From the NCBI GenBank assembly GCA_037893225.1, contig JAZGUH010000199.1, forward strand, positions 3,100,001-3,164,000: 64,000 nt of DNA, given 5' to 3'. Source of the DNA: Hippasteria phrygiana (Eukaryota; Echinodermata; Asteroidea; Valvatida; Goniasteridae). A program made the translations under genes and the position numbers. The notes under the pieces are model-generated. The model searched no databases. It was given only the letters and a program-made list of their open reading frames with translations, and had not been told where the DNA came from. Position 1 is the first letter of the stretch. Every line of letters starts with the position of its first letter. This document shows, in pieces, positions 15,001 through 27,600 of this stretch.

Positions 15001-15027
15001 GGCATTTTCTAAATTTGATTGAAATCA
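1..15027. repeat. 306-bp tandem satellite array with higher-order repeat structure
   Basis: About 49.5 head-to-tail copies of an AT-rich monomer of 304-308 bp (mostly 305-307). Taking the shared TTGAAATCGATG-type motif as phase, monomers start at 106, 410, 718, 1023, 1328, 1633, 1939, 2246, 2552, 2857 and so on to 14171, 14441, 14734 and 15019. Diagnostic variants sort them into recurring types: for example CTGACGTTTGCAACTCATC, AACTTATTCTCGCG, GATAGCTGGGAGC, GCTTATTTTGGCG, or TTAATCCCGGG in place of TTATTCCGGGG. The types recur in blocks, so the array is a higher-order repeat rather than a homogeneous tandem. It is open at the left window edge and ends abruptly around 15027 inside a monomer. 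Each monomer carries a chance 62-92 codon open frame that I do not regard as coding. Centromeric or pericentromeric location is possible but not shown. Confidence 0.97.
14388..15027. repeat. degenerate edge monomers of the satellite
   Basis: The last copies differ from the near-identical interior. The monomer starting at 14171 runs only 270 bp to the next, because about 35 bp of the G-rich segment are missing near 14410. The next interval is 293 bp, and the copy at 14734 lacks part of the middle after AGATAGCTGGGAGC. The final copy stops after GATTGAAATCAC. This is the usual pattern of old, unhomogenised monomers at a satellite border. Confidence 0.9.
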
Positions 15028-16304
15028 CAGATTTCTCCCTACAAACAAATTAAGAAAAAACAAATACTATACTCCGCACGCAATTTCGTCTTCCATTCTT
15101 ATTATGTGCTATGCACGGATTGCTCAAAGCATTATAACATGAATTAAGAGCGTCCCGCTCTAATTATAATTTCAAACTGATCAAATCTGTTACTTATCGG
15201 GGACCAATATTTTTGGGTGACATGTCTCATTGGAAAGCCCACAATTCAATCTGAAATTCTTTTTTGGATTGCAAGCCCCAAAAAGACGGAGACGGCATCT
15301 TTAATAATAATTTCATATAAAATAAACACTCTTTAGTACTGAATACATCAATTTTCAGTTTTCTCTAATAGACTCTCTGTGTTTAATAATTCCAACCTCA
15401 CAATATTTCGCTGTGAATGATATGTTGCATATAATCAAGAAAAGAATAAAGTACTGTACGACATCATTAGCTATGAAAACTTCGTGGCAAAATAAAAATC
15501 TAATTTCTAATCTGACACAAATTGATACTTAAAGGTAGTATACATGATTGGCTTTTGCTGTAATTTTGTGAAATAAATGATTGTTGCGGTTAGTATATTA
15601 TAGCATGCTAGCAAGTACTGTATCACTGACCTGTTTCAAGTTTTGTGCGCATAGATGCTGGGAAAAACCGTAGTCAGCGTAAAGAGAAATATTCTGTTCT
15701 AGTAGTCTGGTTCCCTGACCATGCTTTAACAAAACGAAGCAACTTATAGATGTCAGGGAATTATCAGGTCGGGGAACTAGACTATTTCCAACGATTGTTA
15801 CACATGTATAACAATCGTTGGAAAACGATATAAATTTTAACTTTTCTTGAAAACGACAGCACACCAGGTGCCATCATTTCACAGGATGATTGAGACTGCT
15901 ATTAATTTACAGTCTAGTAAAGTATTTCATAATAATTCAGCAAAACAAAATTGGAGGATTACCAATCGTGTACACTACACTTAAACTATTGCAGCACGTT
16001 CATTTTAGACACATTTCTGCATCTCGAAAAAACATCAAAAAATGTATAATACAAAAATGGCAAAAAGTAAGTTTTTACTTTGAAAGTTAAACACTGAGAT
16101 AACAGCATTCAATGTGAAAAATATGAAAACATTTTTGCATGATGTAGAGTTTTGTTGCAGAGCATGAAAATTATTAGATGGATGGGGAGGTGTAAAAATT
16201 TAAATAGGAATTAATTATGTTGAAACTGATGTTAAAACCTCGTATTTGTTGCCACGGCGGCGTGAAACACGCCGTGGTCTACTGTTGCTTATGCTGGTAG
16301 TTCG
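15028..16304. other. intergenic sequence, no gene seen
   Basis: AT-rich DNA between the satellite and a small tandem repeat block. No convincing coding exon was found on either strand. Apart from the hairpin-bearing dispersed repeat at 15785-15872 and a GC-rich short hairpin near 16250-16276 (CCACGGCG / CGCCGTGG arms), I see nothing recognisable. Confidence 0.6.
15785..15872. repeat. dispersed repeat with perfect 16-bp hairpin (copy 1)
   Basis: Positions 15785-15800 and 15809-15824 are exact inverted repeats (TTTCCAACGATTGTTA and its complement) around an 8-nt loop. The following segment up to about 15872 (GAAAACGACAGCACACCAGG) recurs in reverse orientation at 59830-59900 in a DDR intron, so this is a dispersed element and not a unique structure. 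Confidence 0.7.
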
Positions 16305-16796
16305 GTGGGTGGGTGGGTGAGTTTGTATATGCCGGCAATCGTGGACATAGGACAAAAGAATTCGGGCGTAGACAAGGGGGTCCACGTTTGACCTAACGTC
16401 CACGATTGAAAATCGTGTACAAAACCAATGGGAGGCCTTATGAAAAAGTTGGAGTATAAACAAAAGAGGAACAATGGGAGGTCCACGATTGCACCCGTTT
16501 ACATGACTGGGTGAGTTTGTTGTATATGCCGGCAATCGTGGACCTAGGACAAAAGAATTCGGGCGTAGACAAGGGGGTCCACGTTTGACCCAACATCCAC
16601 GATTGAAAATCGTGTACAAAACCAATGGGAGGCCTTATGACAAGGGGGTCCACGTTTGACCTAACGTCCACGATTGAAAATCGTGTACAAAACCAATGGG
16701 AGGCCTTATGAAAAAGTTAGAGTATAAACAAAAGAGGAATAATGGGAGGTCCACGATTGCACCCGTTTACATGACTGGGTGTGTGGGTGGGTGGGT
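16305..16796. repeat. tandem block of a MITE-like repeat
   Basis: Segments containing GGTCCACGTTTGACC, the self-complementary ACGATTGAAAATCGT, CCAATGGGAGGCC and AACAAAAGAGGAA are repeated. The motif GGGGGTCCACGTTTGACC occurs near 16375, 16574 and 16645. The same family occurs once, inverted and with clear terminal repeats, at 24079-24261. The block looks like partial tandem amplification of that element. Open frames of up to 136 codons on the minus strand are products of the repetition. Confidence 0.8.
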
Positions 16797-18480
16797 GTTC
16801 CATGCCCTGCGTGTATCACGGCTATGCAAGTCAGTTGGGAAAGGTGTTTTGTTAACACTGATGCGCATGCGTCTAATTAACGTCTAATTTGCATATTAGA
16901 TCACGCCCCATTGCATTGCAAAATTTGCGGTTGTACGGTTGTTCGTGGACCAGTGAAGTTTTAACGCGTATACCCGCCGTGGCCTGTACCACTTGGTACT
17001 TGTTTTCCATTCAACTAAAAAATCTATACAAACGACCCAGCATAGGGAATTAGGGATCTGTATAATCATTCGCAAAACATGTACATAGCCATTACAAAGG
17101 CACTGGTTTACAGAATTAGATTGAGAAGATGTCCAAAGCAAAAAATACAAACCCCCAGATTAAAAATTCCAGAGATGTCGAATCAGTGAATATACTCCTC
17201 ACATTGCCTTGGATTTAAAAATTTCAACTTCAAGACAAATTCAGGATTAGGTTTCAAAATTTGCCCAGACCACATCCCCTTTGGCAACCCTTCACGACAA
17301 AACAAATTTAAAGAAGTTTTGCAATTTGCATTTCTATTTTAATAAGCACCCTATCTGGTGGAAGAAAATACTTAAAATGCTATTTTTCCAGAACTAACAC
17401 TCTTTTTTGTTCTAGGGCACTTCACTTTTTAAGTACACTAACTTACTCGACCGCGTTAAAAATAGAAAGAGGAATGCCTCTATTTGAATCTCTCCAAGAA
17501 TACTTGACAAATTTTACTTCAAAAATGGGACCAAAATGTTGTATTGCCTATTCGGTTACTGGTGGAGTTTTTAAGACTTCGGCAGCATTTTTTCTTTTAA
17601 ATCAGGACTCTGCCATCAAACTGCACATCTAAATTTTAGAAAAATTTGTTCTCAATTAACAATACTCTCCAACAAAGATGTCAAAAAATTAAGTAAAAAC
17701 GCTCAATTTGCAGTGGAGAGCATCTTTGGGACAACCACGGTGGGCCGTGGACCCCATGCCTTTAGCTTCATCCAAGAAATTTGGCAAAAAAATGTCCATG
17801 CCAGAATCGTTATTTCCACAACAGACAACCATGTAGCAAAAAATCTTATTGGCCAATATATAGTATACCTTCCACACTTGGTATCCTGTAAAAAAAACCA
17901 GGTTGGCAGAGTGGTTAAAATGCCAAGCCTACACTCAGAATGTTGGGGTTCGAATCCAGCCTGCTACATGTAGTGTGTGCTTTATCTTGCTAGACATTCT
18001 GAACCAACGCAAGAGTGACAACAATGTGTTGGTGATTGAGTTTCACAATTAATCACTTTTATATGATTCTTTATCAAACTTTCATTAGAAACAGACATGT
18101 GCTGAAAACCGGCCTCTTGATAAATTGATAAACTTGACAACTGGACTAGTTCAAAGCCTTGGCCATGTGGAACCAGCTTACAAGGTATGGTCGTGCTGGT
18201 TACCAACAGCAACACTTTCTGTGCTGAATACACTGTGACAAGTGAAGTGGGGACCAGTGATACAATAGTTTGACTAGATACCGCTAATACTTGGATGGTA
18301 TTGCGCTGGTGAAAGGTATGTGACGAATGAACCACTGGTTTAAACTGTTCATCCTTACTCGTACATAATGCAAATTGTTCCTACTACGACCTCTTCACTG
18401 GTACCACACCATAGCATGTCTGACAGCCAGGGAAGATCCCTCTGCAAGCCATTCAAAAGTTCGCTCACTTTGATGGCATC
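16797..18480. other. intergenic sequence downstream of GNL1
   Basis: No coding exon recognised. A degenerate tRNA-like segment lies at about 17901-17970 and is listed separately. Part of the right side may be GNL1 3' untranslated sequence, since GNL1 is transcribed leftwards and stops at 18684. No convincing polyadenylation signal was assigned. Confidence 0.5.
17901..17970 (+). repeat. tRNA-derived SINE fragment
   Basis: GGTTGGCAGAGTGGTTAAAA resembles a class II tRNA D-arm, and GGGGTTCGAATCCAGCC resembles a T-arm, but no intact acceptor or anticodon stem can be drawn. It resembles other tRNA-like SINE fragments in this window (23530-23600, 37685-37800). Confidence 0.55.
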
Positions 18481-18483
18481 TAA

Positions 18484-18640
18484 TGCAACACCCCATCTCC
18501 TGTCTCCATGGCAACGCATCCTCGTCACTCGGCAGACAGCAGTGCAAATTTGTTTACTGGTCGCCAGGAACCAGTCCCTTTTCCGAGTTCTCCTCGTCCA
18601 TTCAAACTTTGCTCAAATCAAAATGTCTTGATTGCATCGC
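18484..18640 (-). pseudogene. decayed tandem copy of the GNL1 terminal exon
   Basis: Sequence downstream of the GNL1 stop repeats the end of exon 11 with a period of about 148 bp. Read on the minus strand it again gives ...NKFALLSAE followed by a stop, then the same CCATGGAGACAG stretch seen after the real stop. The upstream part has diverged and contains frame damage relative to exon 11. It could be a relic or, less likely, an alternative last exon. No acceptor site was established. Confidence 0.65.
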
Positions 18641-18683
18641 ATTGGGTTGCCCCATCCTCTGTCTCCATGGCAATGCATCAGCA

Positions 18684-21600
18684 TCATTCGGCAGAGAGTA
18701 GTGCAAATTTGTTACTGGTTGCCACGAGCCTGTCCCCCTCCGAGTCCTCCCGAGCCTTGCGCCGACGCCGGCGCCTCGTGTCGGTGTCCCGCTCCACCTC
18801 GTTGCTCTCGATGTCGGCGTCGCTGTCCTCGCCCTCCGAGCTGGTGAACTCGGATTGGTCGATCTCCTCCGGGTTGAGTTGCTTATGCTGTTCCTGGATC
18901 TTGCCAATCTCCAGCGTTTCTGGGTGCTGCTCCCATTGCTCTGCAAGTGGTATCAAAATGCAGGCTTTAGTCTTCACTCTACGCTTCATTTTTTGGCTAC
19001 AATAACACTTTATAAAAAGGCTAGTTCCAAATACTCATCTGGATGTTCAGGCAAGGTTTATAGTCCACTAACTGCTAACAAACCTCTTGAATGTGGAAGA
19101 TGATTATAGGCGCACTTTGAAAAAAGACTACATGGCCAGTTGACATCGAAAGACGGATTCCTGCACATAATCAATTATATTGTTCTTGACTGTGAGTGTG
19201 ATGAATAGATGGAGCTTTTTCAAACAAAACTGCCATTCACACAAATGGGGGGGGGGGGGGGGGCTTCAAGTACAATGAATAGGACTACTCTTATTCAGTG
19301 TGGTGCCTATTGTTTGCGTTTACACTTGGCTGCACAGCCCTGTTCTTGGCATACCAGCACCCCATCAATAACAGCCGGAGGCATGGGGGTTATTCTATAG
19401 TCCTTTGCTCAAACTTGCTCTATTAGCCCGAGACCGCTACTTACGTTTCTTCCTTGTATAGCCCGGCGGTCGCATGCACAGACATAGCCTGCCTTCGACT
19501 GCCAACCTCAGGAGGTTATTTGCGGCTCGGTAGACATCGTGCCTCGCTGCCTTGGAGGTCATGAAGCATCGCTTCTCGGCCCAAGCTGTCAGAAAGGAAT
19601 GCATGGAATGGTTGGGGCGAGTTTGTGGGGGAATCAATGGCTAGAGTTTGTGGGGACAGAAAGGCTACAGTCTGTGGGGACTTTATTTGGTAGTTTGTAG
19701 GGACATCAGGCTAGTTGGTGGGAATGTAAATTGCTAGAGTATGTGGGGATGTCAAGGCTAGTTTGTGGGGATTTCACAGGTTAGTTTGTTGGGACAACTT
19801 GCTAACTGCTTCCCAACAACATTTTTCCATTTTATTAATTAAAATACAACCTCTTTGCACCCACCCTCTTTGCACCCCTCACTTTTCGAATTATTGTAAA
19901 AATAAAAATATTGGTCACTTTGTTAAAAAAAAAAAAAAATTCTGCCACTTTACCAACCCTCTCTCTCAAAAAAAAAAATCACAAAGAAATTCAAGAATTT
20001 TTTTTTTTCCAGTTTTATGTCGGGTAACTTAAAAAAAAATTAACTTGTAGGGGATTTACCTTCGCATATATCCCAGGCAGACCACTCTTCGATCTCCCCC
20101 TCCTTGGGCTTCCCCCCATACAGGGGATGCTTCACCTTCAGAATGGGCAGGAGGTTGACCCTCTGGGCTAAATAGCCCACGGCCGTGTACGGTTCCTGGA
20201 CTTGCGCAACGGGAAACATACCAGAAAGAATCTGCAACACACACAAAAAAAGACCGACTCACTCTGTGATCTCCACATTTCTGGTTGTACCATAAAGTTG
20301 GAGCGTGATCCTTGGACGTACATGACTTCCGACGATCGCCCTCCTGAACAAAGATACTGCCAAACTGAGAGACCCCCGACAAACAAGATAGCTCGGTTGG
20401 TAGAGCGCCGGTATAGTAATCCAGAGGTCGCGGGTTCAAATCAAGCTCATGCCATTTCTCTGAATTTTTTTCTCAAAACATTTCACAAATCACGCGGAAA
20501 TGAAGACGATGAAAATTTCGAAAACTTTTAGAGTAGAAAACAGATGGAGTACAAATTGACAGAAGCATGACTTCTAAAACATAGTACTGATTCTCTACGA
20601 ACTGAGCTATCTTGCCCGGATTTGGCGGTCCCCAAATTTGTTAGAATCTTTGTTCAGGGAACGCTAGTCAGAAGTCATAAAACCCATCATGATTTGATCA
20701 AACCACTCTCTGACTTTGTTGAATAAAAGGACTGATCCAATAAAATCGCCGGCTTTTATAGGACTTATCAGGACAGCATAAAGATGTTACTTTTTTGAAA
20801 ATGTTGTACAGTATTGGTTAGTGGTGGGATATAAATCAGGTTGTTTTTTTTTACATTCGGTTTGAATTCCACTATTCGGTTTTGATTTTGGAAACCGGAT
20901 ATTCCAAAGCAACCTTTAAAAAAAAGTAAGACTTTCATTTTTTTGTGACACGGGCTAAAAAACAAAAACAAATGGAACCTTACTCGCCACTTTTTTGTTG
21001 GCATGACTAGGAGCTAGATGGGAACGTCCGGTGAAATCAGATAACCGTTATTTGGTTTGAAATAAAATTAGAACAATCTGATTTCGAAATCTGCCACCGC
21101 TTGTAATAATAAAATGCTATAAACAAATTACTAATACATTTTTTGTTTCAGACCTGTAGTTGTCTGTCTACTAACGAGGGGAAAACCAGCCCTGGGGAGT
21201 CACACAGCTTGACAGTGGGCGTTAAGAAGATCGTCTGAAAGTGCTTGGTGTGGCCCGGTGTCCGCGAAGCACTGACCACTTTCCGGCCACACAGACCGTT
21301 CATGAGAGACGACTTGCCCACGTTGGGATGACCTGCAGATGGCCAAAATTGGGAAAAAGTTACATCCACTGGTCCAATTTTGATACCCATTGATCATTTT
21401 ATTACAAACCCAGTCCAATAACTTTTTTCCTGGCCAAAATACCCTCAAATTTAATCTCTTTGGTCAGTTACCTAACCTATTTTCAAGGTCCGACTAAAAA
21501 TTCTAGCATGTGTAATATTCACGGACAAATGAGGAAAAAAACTGTAGTACTGTTATCCGGATAGACGGGCACCACTCTGTATTCCAACAGTCCGATTTTT

Positions 21601-24600
21601 TCGAACTGAACCACTGTCCCGAAACTACTTTCGTCAATGATTTTTTTTGACAAATGGCGCATTTTCAAGGGATGGTCGTGTACATTATTACATTCCACTT
21701 TTGATTTATCTTTCCAAGTATAGCAATTTAGGGACAAATGCTTTTTGCGGCCCAATTGGGCGGAATCCAAGGCAACGTGTCCGTTGAAATATCTTCCCAA
21801 CTTTCTTACCTACACAACCTATTGTCAGCATCCCTTCCTTGAAAAACTCGTGTTCTGAAAAGCTTGTGTCTTGCACCGTCTCGCCGTCGGTGCTCTCGAT
21901 TATTTTGGCTGCAAGCCCCTCCTCCCCTCTTAGCTCCGCCTCTATCTTTTCCCGCCAACTGCTCAGGTCCACTGTAAAAAAAATAAACATACTGGTTTTG
22001 TGCATGTGTTTACTTTCAACATAAACGTGCTTTTCATTCGTTGAATAGTTTAAAGCCAACGTGGTCTGTGTTTCTGACCCCCGCCCTTTTTTCCAGTACT
22101 GTGGAAGTGCCGTGGCCTGGTGGTTTGGAGCATTGAATTCATGGTCTGCGGGTAATTCTGCAAGTTGTGGGTTCGAGCCCAGCACTTCTACGCTTAATAT
22201 GGGTAGAGGCATTATTAACCCTAAACCCCTAGGCCCTTATTGCTAGGAACCATCCTCAATCCTCCAAAATCCTCCTCAATCCTCCGGTGCTTCAATCACC
22301 ATCCATCCTTAATCCTCCAAAATCCTTTGCTTCAATCACCATTCATCCTCAATCCTCCAAAATCCTCCGGTGCTTCAATCACCATTCAACCTCAATACTC
22401 CAAAATCCTCCAAAACCACCATGAGGATTTTGGAGGATTGAGGAGGGTTAGGGTTAATGCCTTGCAGTGGACTAGTTACCCATCCCGACCCTATTCATAC
22501 TGGGAAGAGATCATATTATGTTGTCACGTTTTAGTGTGAGGGGCTGGTTCTTCCACACTTTCCTCTGCAGCCCACACCTCGAGTGCCCTACGGCTTGTGA
22601 TGGGCGATTTGTATAAAAAAAAACCAACTACACAGAACTTACTCACCTATCAATTTTTGCCCCTAGCCACACCCTTCTTGAGTTGCCCACTGCTCCACCT
22701 CTCCCCCCCCCCCTCCCGACAAGCTCCGCCCATCCCTCCACAAACAGCATCCTCTTTGTATTGTCTTTCTTCTTGCTTACATGTACCTCTCCCTTGGCAG
22801 TTAGTCTACCCACCCTCTCCTTGAGTTGCAGACTTACTGCTCCGCCTATCGCCTACCCTCCAACAAGCTCCGCCCCTCCCCTCCACAAATGGTATCCTTT
22901 TCATACTGTCGTCCGTCTTGCTTACCTCGTCCTTGGCATATCGTCTGGCATGCTTTGAGTAGTTGCATAGGACCCACCGCAGTGTAAGCCCCTCGTCTTC
23001 GCTTACGATGTAGCACTGGCAACAAGAAAAAATTGTACCAACTCACAAAGGCAAAAATACAGATTAAGGGGGGGGGGGGGGGGGGGCATTCAAAGACATC
23101 TCGCTGAAACAGAGAAAATAGTAAGGAGTACCATATTTGATTCCAATTATGTGGTAAAAATGTACATTGGATTTGAATCGGGCATGCAACTTGGAATTAA
23201 CAAAAAAAACGAGGAAATTCCAATCTTTACAAGACTTTGTACAGTGTTTTTCAATTTTTCAATGGCATAAAGTATGAAGTGAAAAACGAGGAAATCAGCT
23301 TATCCGAGGAAAAGTTGCATGCCCGTTTGAATTGGCTAGCCAAGGCTGGTGAGCTCGGTTGACACGTAGTTAACCCATTCTGTCCGGCTGTTATTAATGG
23401 GCTTGTGCAGCCAAGCGTAATGCAAACAATATGAATTGAGTGTGTGCAGGAATGCGCATATAGAGGACAACTGGCCAGGTGGTCTTTTCCAAACCATGGC
23501 CATGGCCATTGTTTGTATTCAAGAGGTCAAGTTGTCTGCACTAGTAAGCAGGAGGTTGTGGGTTCGAATCCCACCCAAGTAAGCCTGCAAATGTTTCCAT
23601 AATCTCTCGGCAGTGCTCAACACTGGAGTAAAAATTCATTACAATTTTCGTTAACTCTGACGTGATTTCAATCCTCTGAAAAGCATTTGTCTTCTCACCC
23701 TTTCCCGGGTCAATGCTGTTTGGGGTCAAGTTCTCCCTGGGAAACGAGGTGAAGCAGACCACGTGAATGTCGGGAAACCGTTCCTTCATGTAGGCCAGCC
23801 AAGCCACGACCAGCGAGGGTGGGGCCAGGTCGATCTTGTTTAGCACCAAGATCAGGTGCTTCCGTAGCTCCTTGATCACGTAGTCGTAGAGGGCCGGAGA
23901 GAAGTGGAGGGCAGGGTGACGGATGTCGGTGATGAGGAGCACGATGTCCGACATCTCTAAGACTCGCCAGAGTTGCCTCCAGGTCTAGGAAAGGGTTGGG
24001 GGGGGGGGGGAATGACAACAAAAATATGATGAAAGTGACAAAACTTTTCATTTGAAGATACACCACATACACACACAAGTGTGTAAATACCAGCAATCGC
24101 GGACCTCCTATTGTCCCTCTTTTGTTTATACTTTAACATTTTCGGAAGGCCTCCTGTTTTGTACACGATTTTCAATCGTGGACGTTCGGTCAATCGTGGA
24201 CCCCTTTGTCTATGCCCTAACCCTTTTGTCCCTAGTCCATGATTGCCGGTATTTACACACACATGCAAACATACAGTTCTGGTTAAAAGTTTATATACAC
24301 TTGGGGGAGAAAACATTTTAGAACATTAAATTGTCCAAAGAGCTGTTTCTAGCAACTTTTCTATTGTAAATTGAAATTTGTCTAAGTAAACAAAGAAAAC
24401 TGGCAGCAGCGGGACTTGAACCTGCGACCTCCGGAATACCGTACCGGTGCTCTACCGACTGAGCTATCTTCCCTATGTTGGGGGTCTCCCAAACTGTCAG
24501 TGTCTTCGTTCGAAGGTGATTAGACAACTAATGCGATTTCAGAAGCTGTGTTCGTGCGATTCTACCGCGATAGGTCAATTGTGGTAAAGGTTCTTGCCCA

Positions 24601-27600
24601 AGAACACCAGCGCCATGACCTTTCAGGGTTCCAACCCAGTCTTTGATTACCTCCAGGTTGATTTCAAAGTAGCTGAGTTGTTTGGACGAGTACTTGGTGA
24701 AGATGCTCTGGAGATATTCCTGGAACATCGCTTCCTCCCTGGTTTCCACCTGTTCCTTGCTCAGGTTGTAATCCCAGCTGGGTCGCTTGGGCATGTCTAG
24801 AACCGAGCCGGGCTGGTAGATATCTCCTAAATCCACTTCCAGGGCCACCTGTCAAAAAAAACAAAAAAACCAACAGCAAAGAATGGCGTCAGATAACATC
24901 CTTTCACTGACTGTCTGTCCATCTAGGTAAGGTACAAATGCTCCATGCTTAACCTTACACCTAAATGATGTCATCTTGTGTATTTATCACAACTCTGTAT
25001 GCACTGTGTATCCCATAGTTTTATATTCAGATACATGTATCACTGTAACAGATGATTGTACACTATGAATGGTAGCGTTAAAATAAATGCAATAAAAAAA
25101 AGGCAGGGCTTGAATTTAAAAAAGAAAAATATTCACGAGAACATCGGGCTAGTAGATCACCAGACAAAAAAATCATCTAACCAGATAAAAACTGACAAAA
25201 AAACACAGAGACAATTCGACAAAGCGACAAAGAGACAGAGAGTCAGACAAACGAGATACACAGAGACAGAGAGACAAGAGACAAAGAGACAAAGAAAAGA
25301 AGACAAAGAGACAAAGTAACATAGGGGATTTAGACACAAAAGAAACAAACAAACAAACAGACAAAGCGTCAGACAGGCAAACTGAAAGATACAAAGATAA
25401 AAGAGGCACATACATTATAGACATAAACAAAGGGACAGAGAGACAAATACAAAAACAAAAAGACAAACAGAAAACAATGACAAACTACAGAAGGAAAGCT
25501 ATTTGATTCCAATGACTTGTAAATGACGATGACACCGTACGTGTACATACATGTACACTGAACGCAAATACAACCATGCACATTCCTTCCTCCAAATGCA
25601 CTCTTTGCGTTGGTTTGTTATTTCCGTTATGCAAATTTCCATAAGCTACGTCTTCGATTTAACCAGGATTAAAAAATACCATGGTGCAAAATCAACATTT
25701 GCCAAGCACTGCTTTACAATTCTCTGCCAATGTCAAATTTGATTAAACGTGGTTATTTTAAGCGCAGACGCCGTGCACGCTAATCTCGCAACGACCTAAG
25801 CCTTGGCACATGCATAAAAGAAATTATAGCCAGCTTTCTAATGATTTAATTCATCCATAATTAAATCTGACGTTTGAGCCTTCACGAGACAATCACATTA
25901 CAAACGCTCCCAAAAGCCATATTAATTTGATTGCAAGCCAGCAAAAATGGCACTTCTGCTTTTAATAGTTCAATACAAGTGAATACAGGGACTTGACGTT
26001 TTCTGGGCAAATAGCCAGGGAGATTAATTGGGATAAAAAATATGATCCCCCCCCCCTCCCCGAGTTTCAGACAAAAATGTGTATAATAAATTTGTACAGT
26101 ACCCATATATTACTGTTTACACGGTGAATGTCTGTTTACCAAATGTTTATTATTTCTGCGAAGCCACGCTGTACAGCCGTAGCCAAAAAACTGGGAATTG
26201 CCCATGGACATAACGGTCCGAAGACTACACGTACCGTCAGCACAATAACATAAATTGATGCTGTATTAATGAGCTGTGGGGTGAAAAAACTCCCCACGGA
26301 ACTGATGAAGATAACTCTACAGAGATGACTGGAATTAAATGCCTACCAGTACGTGATCCCTTTCCAATGCGCTCACATCAGCCTTGGCCACGGATGCTAC
26401 GAAGGCCACTGACATTTATCTGAACTGTCTACTAGGGTCTTCACAAAGTGCTCAACACTAGAAAAAATAGCCAGGCCACGAGCCAATAATATATACAGCG
26501 GAGAGAAGATTTTTGTTGAATGTGTACATATGCACATGCACCACGTACAGTAGTTATGGTCTATATGCAAAATGAGAACCTATAGACGTAGCTTAATTAT
26601 CTGCTTTTCGTTTTCAATTTTCAGCAGATCACTGCCGACATATTTAGTGTTTCTAATCTAAAAAAGGCTCCACAATCTCCCAACAATAGTGTCAAATAAA
26701 CCACAAGGGAAACTAACCAGGAAATTTGAATGAATTGTTAACAATGCTTATTGTAGAATCCCAGCGGTATAGTACGAAGTGGCATATGTGTATCTGTAGG
26801 GGGGGGGGGAGGGAGATGTATGACCATCTTTTTAAAATCGCCCCAAACAGTAAGGTAAAAAGAAATTGAAAAAGAATTTTGGATTTGGGGGCTATGATTA
26901 TGAGCAGCGTACATACATGTACATGTAGGGGTGCCCGCCGTTCAATCAAACGCTGCACTATGCAGCTCACCGACATCAAGATTAGATACGAGATTCTACA
27001 AAAACCTTAAAACATTTGGCATTTTAATAAACGATGCTTTTAGAAAGGACCAAAGTCCTCAACAATATTTGTTATGATTTAGCAGGTTTTTTTTATTCTG
27101 AGCTGCAACAGGTACTTGCCACATGTCTAGCAGATTGTTGTCCCTGAAATTCAAGCCTTTTAACGTGAACCCGACAGTACAATTTGCAGCTTGACTTTAT
27201 CATAGTTACAGATCCTAATGAAAAAATATCATTACTACGCTTATCCATGAATTTACCTTCACAAATTTTTTTTTTTTAAACGTTGACGAGCTAGTGGGTG
27301 TGCTTGATGTTTGAAGAAATCAACAGATGAAGACCGTGTGCAAACAGCTCTATTTAGATTCAAACCAAAAACTGACACAGCTTAGCCAGTGGATATACCA
27401 TGATGAAGATGATGATATGACGACTTTATTGGAATATCACGTTTCAGTCAGAAAAATGTACATTAGACACGATTCTCCCATAAGGGCTTTAGGGGGGGAA
27501 AAAAGCTTGTCTCGTTCTGTTTGTATAGGTTTTGATACGTGTGCATTTCTTTCAGTTGTCATTTTTTCTTCTCAAGTGTGTATGCATTAAAACCCTCCTG

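Noticed and set aside
106..15012. Repeated 62-92 codon open frames in every satellite monomer, some starting at TTG
   Set aside because: They exist because the monomer lacks stops in one frame. Frame and length change with the 304-308 bp monomer lengths and end in different places, so a conserved peptide gene is not supported.
1..15027. CENP-B box-like motif TTTCGACCCGAAA in the monomer
   Set aside because: It has TTCG but lacks the required A and CGGG spacing of the CENP-B box. The resemblance is superficial.
1..15027. CRISPR-like array
   Set aside because: The repeat unit is about 306 bp without spacers and the context is eukaryotic. It is a satellite.
16215..16671. Minus-strand open frames of 65-136 codons
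   Set aside because: They overlap each other in a tandem MITE block and encode the same repeated nonsense in two frames.
25056..25466. Leu/Cys/Ser-rich open frames resembling a membrane protein
   Set aside because: They lie entirely within a GACAAA/GAGACA simple repeat.
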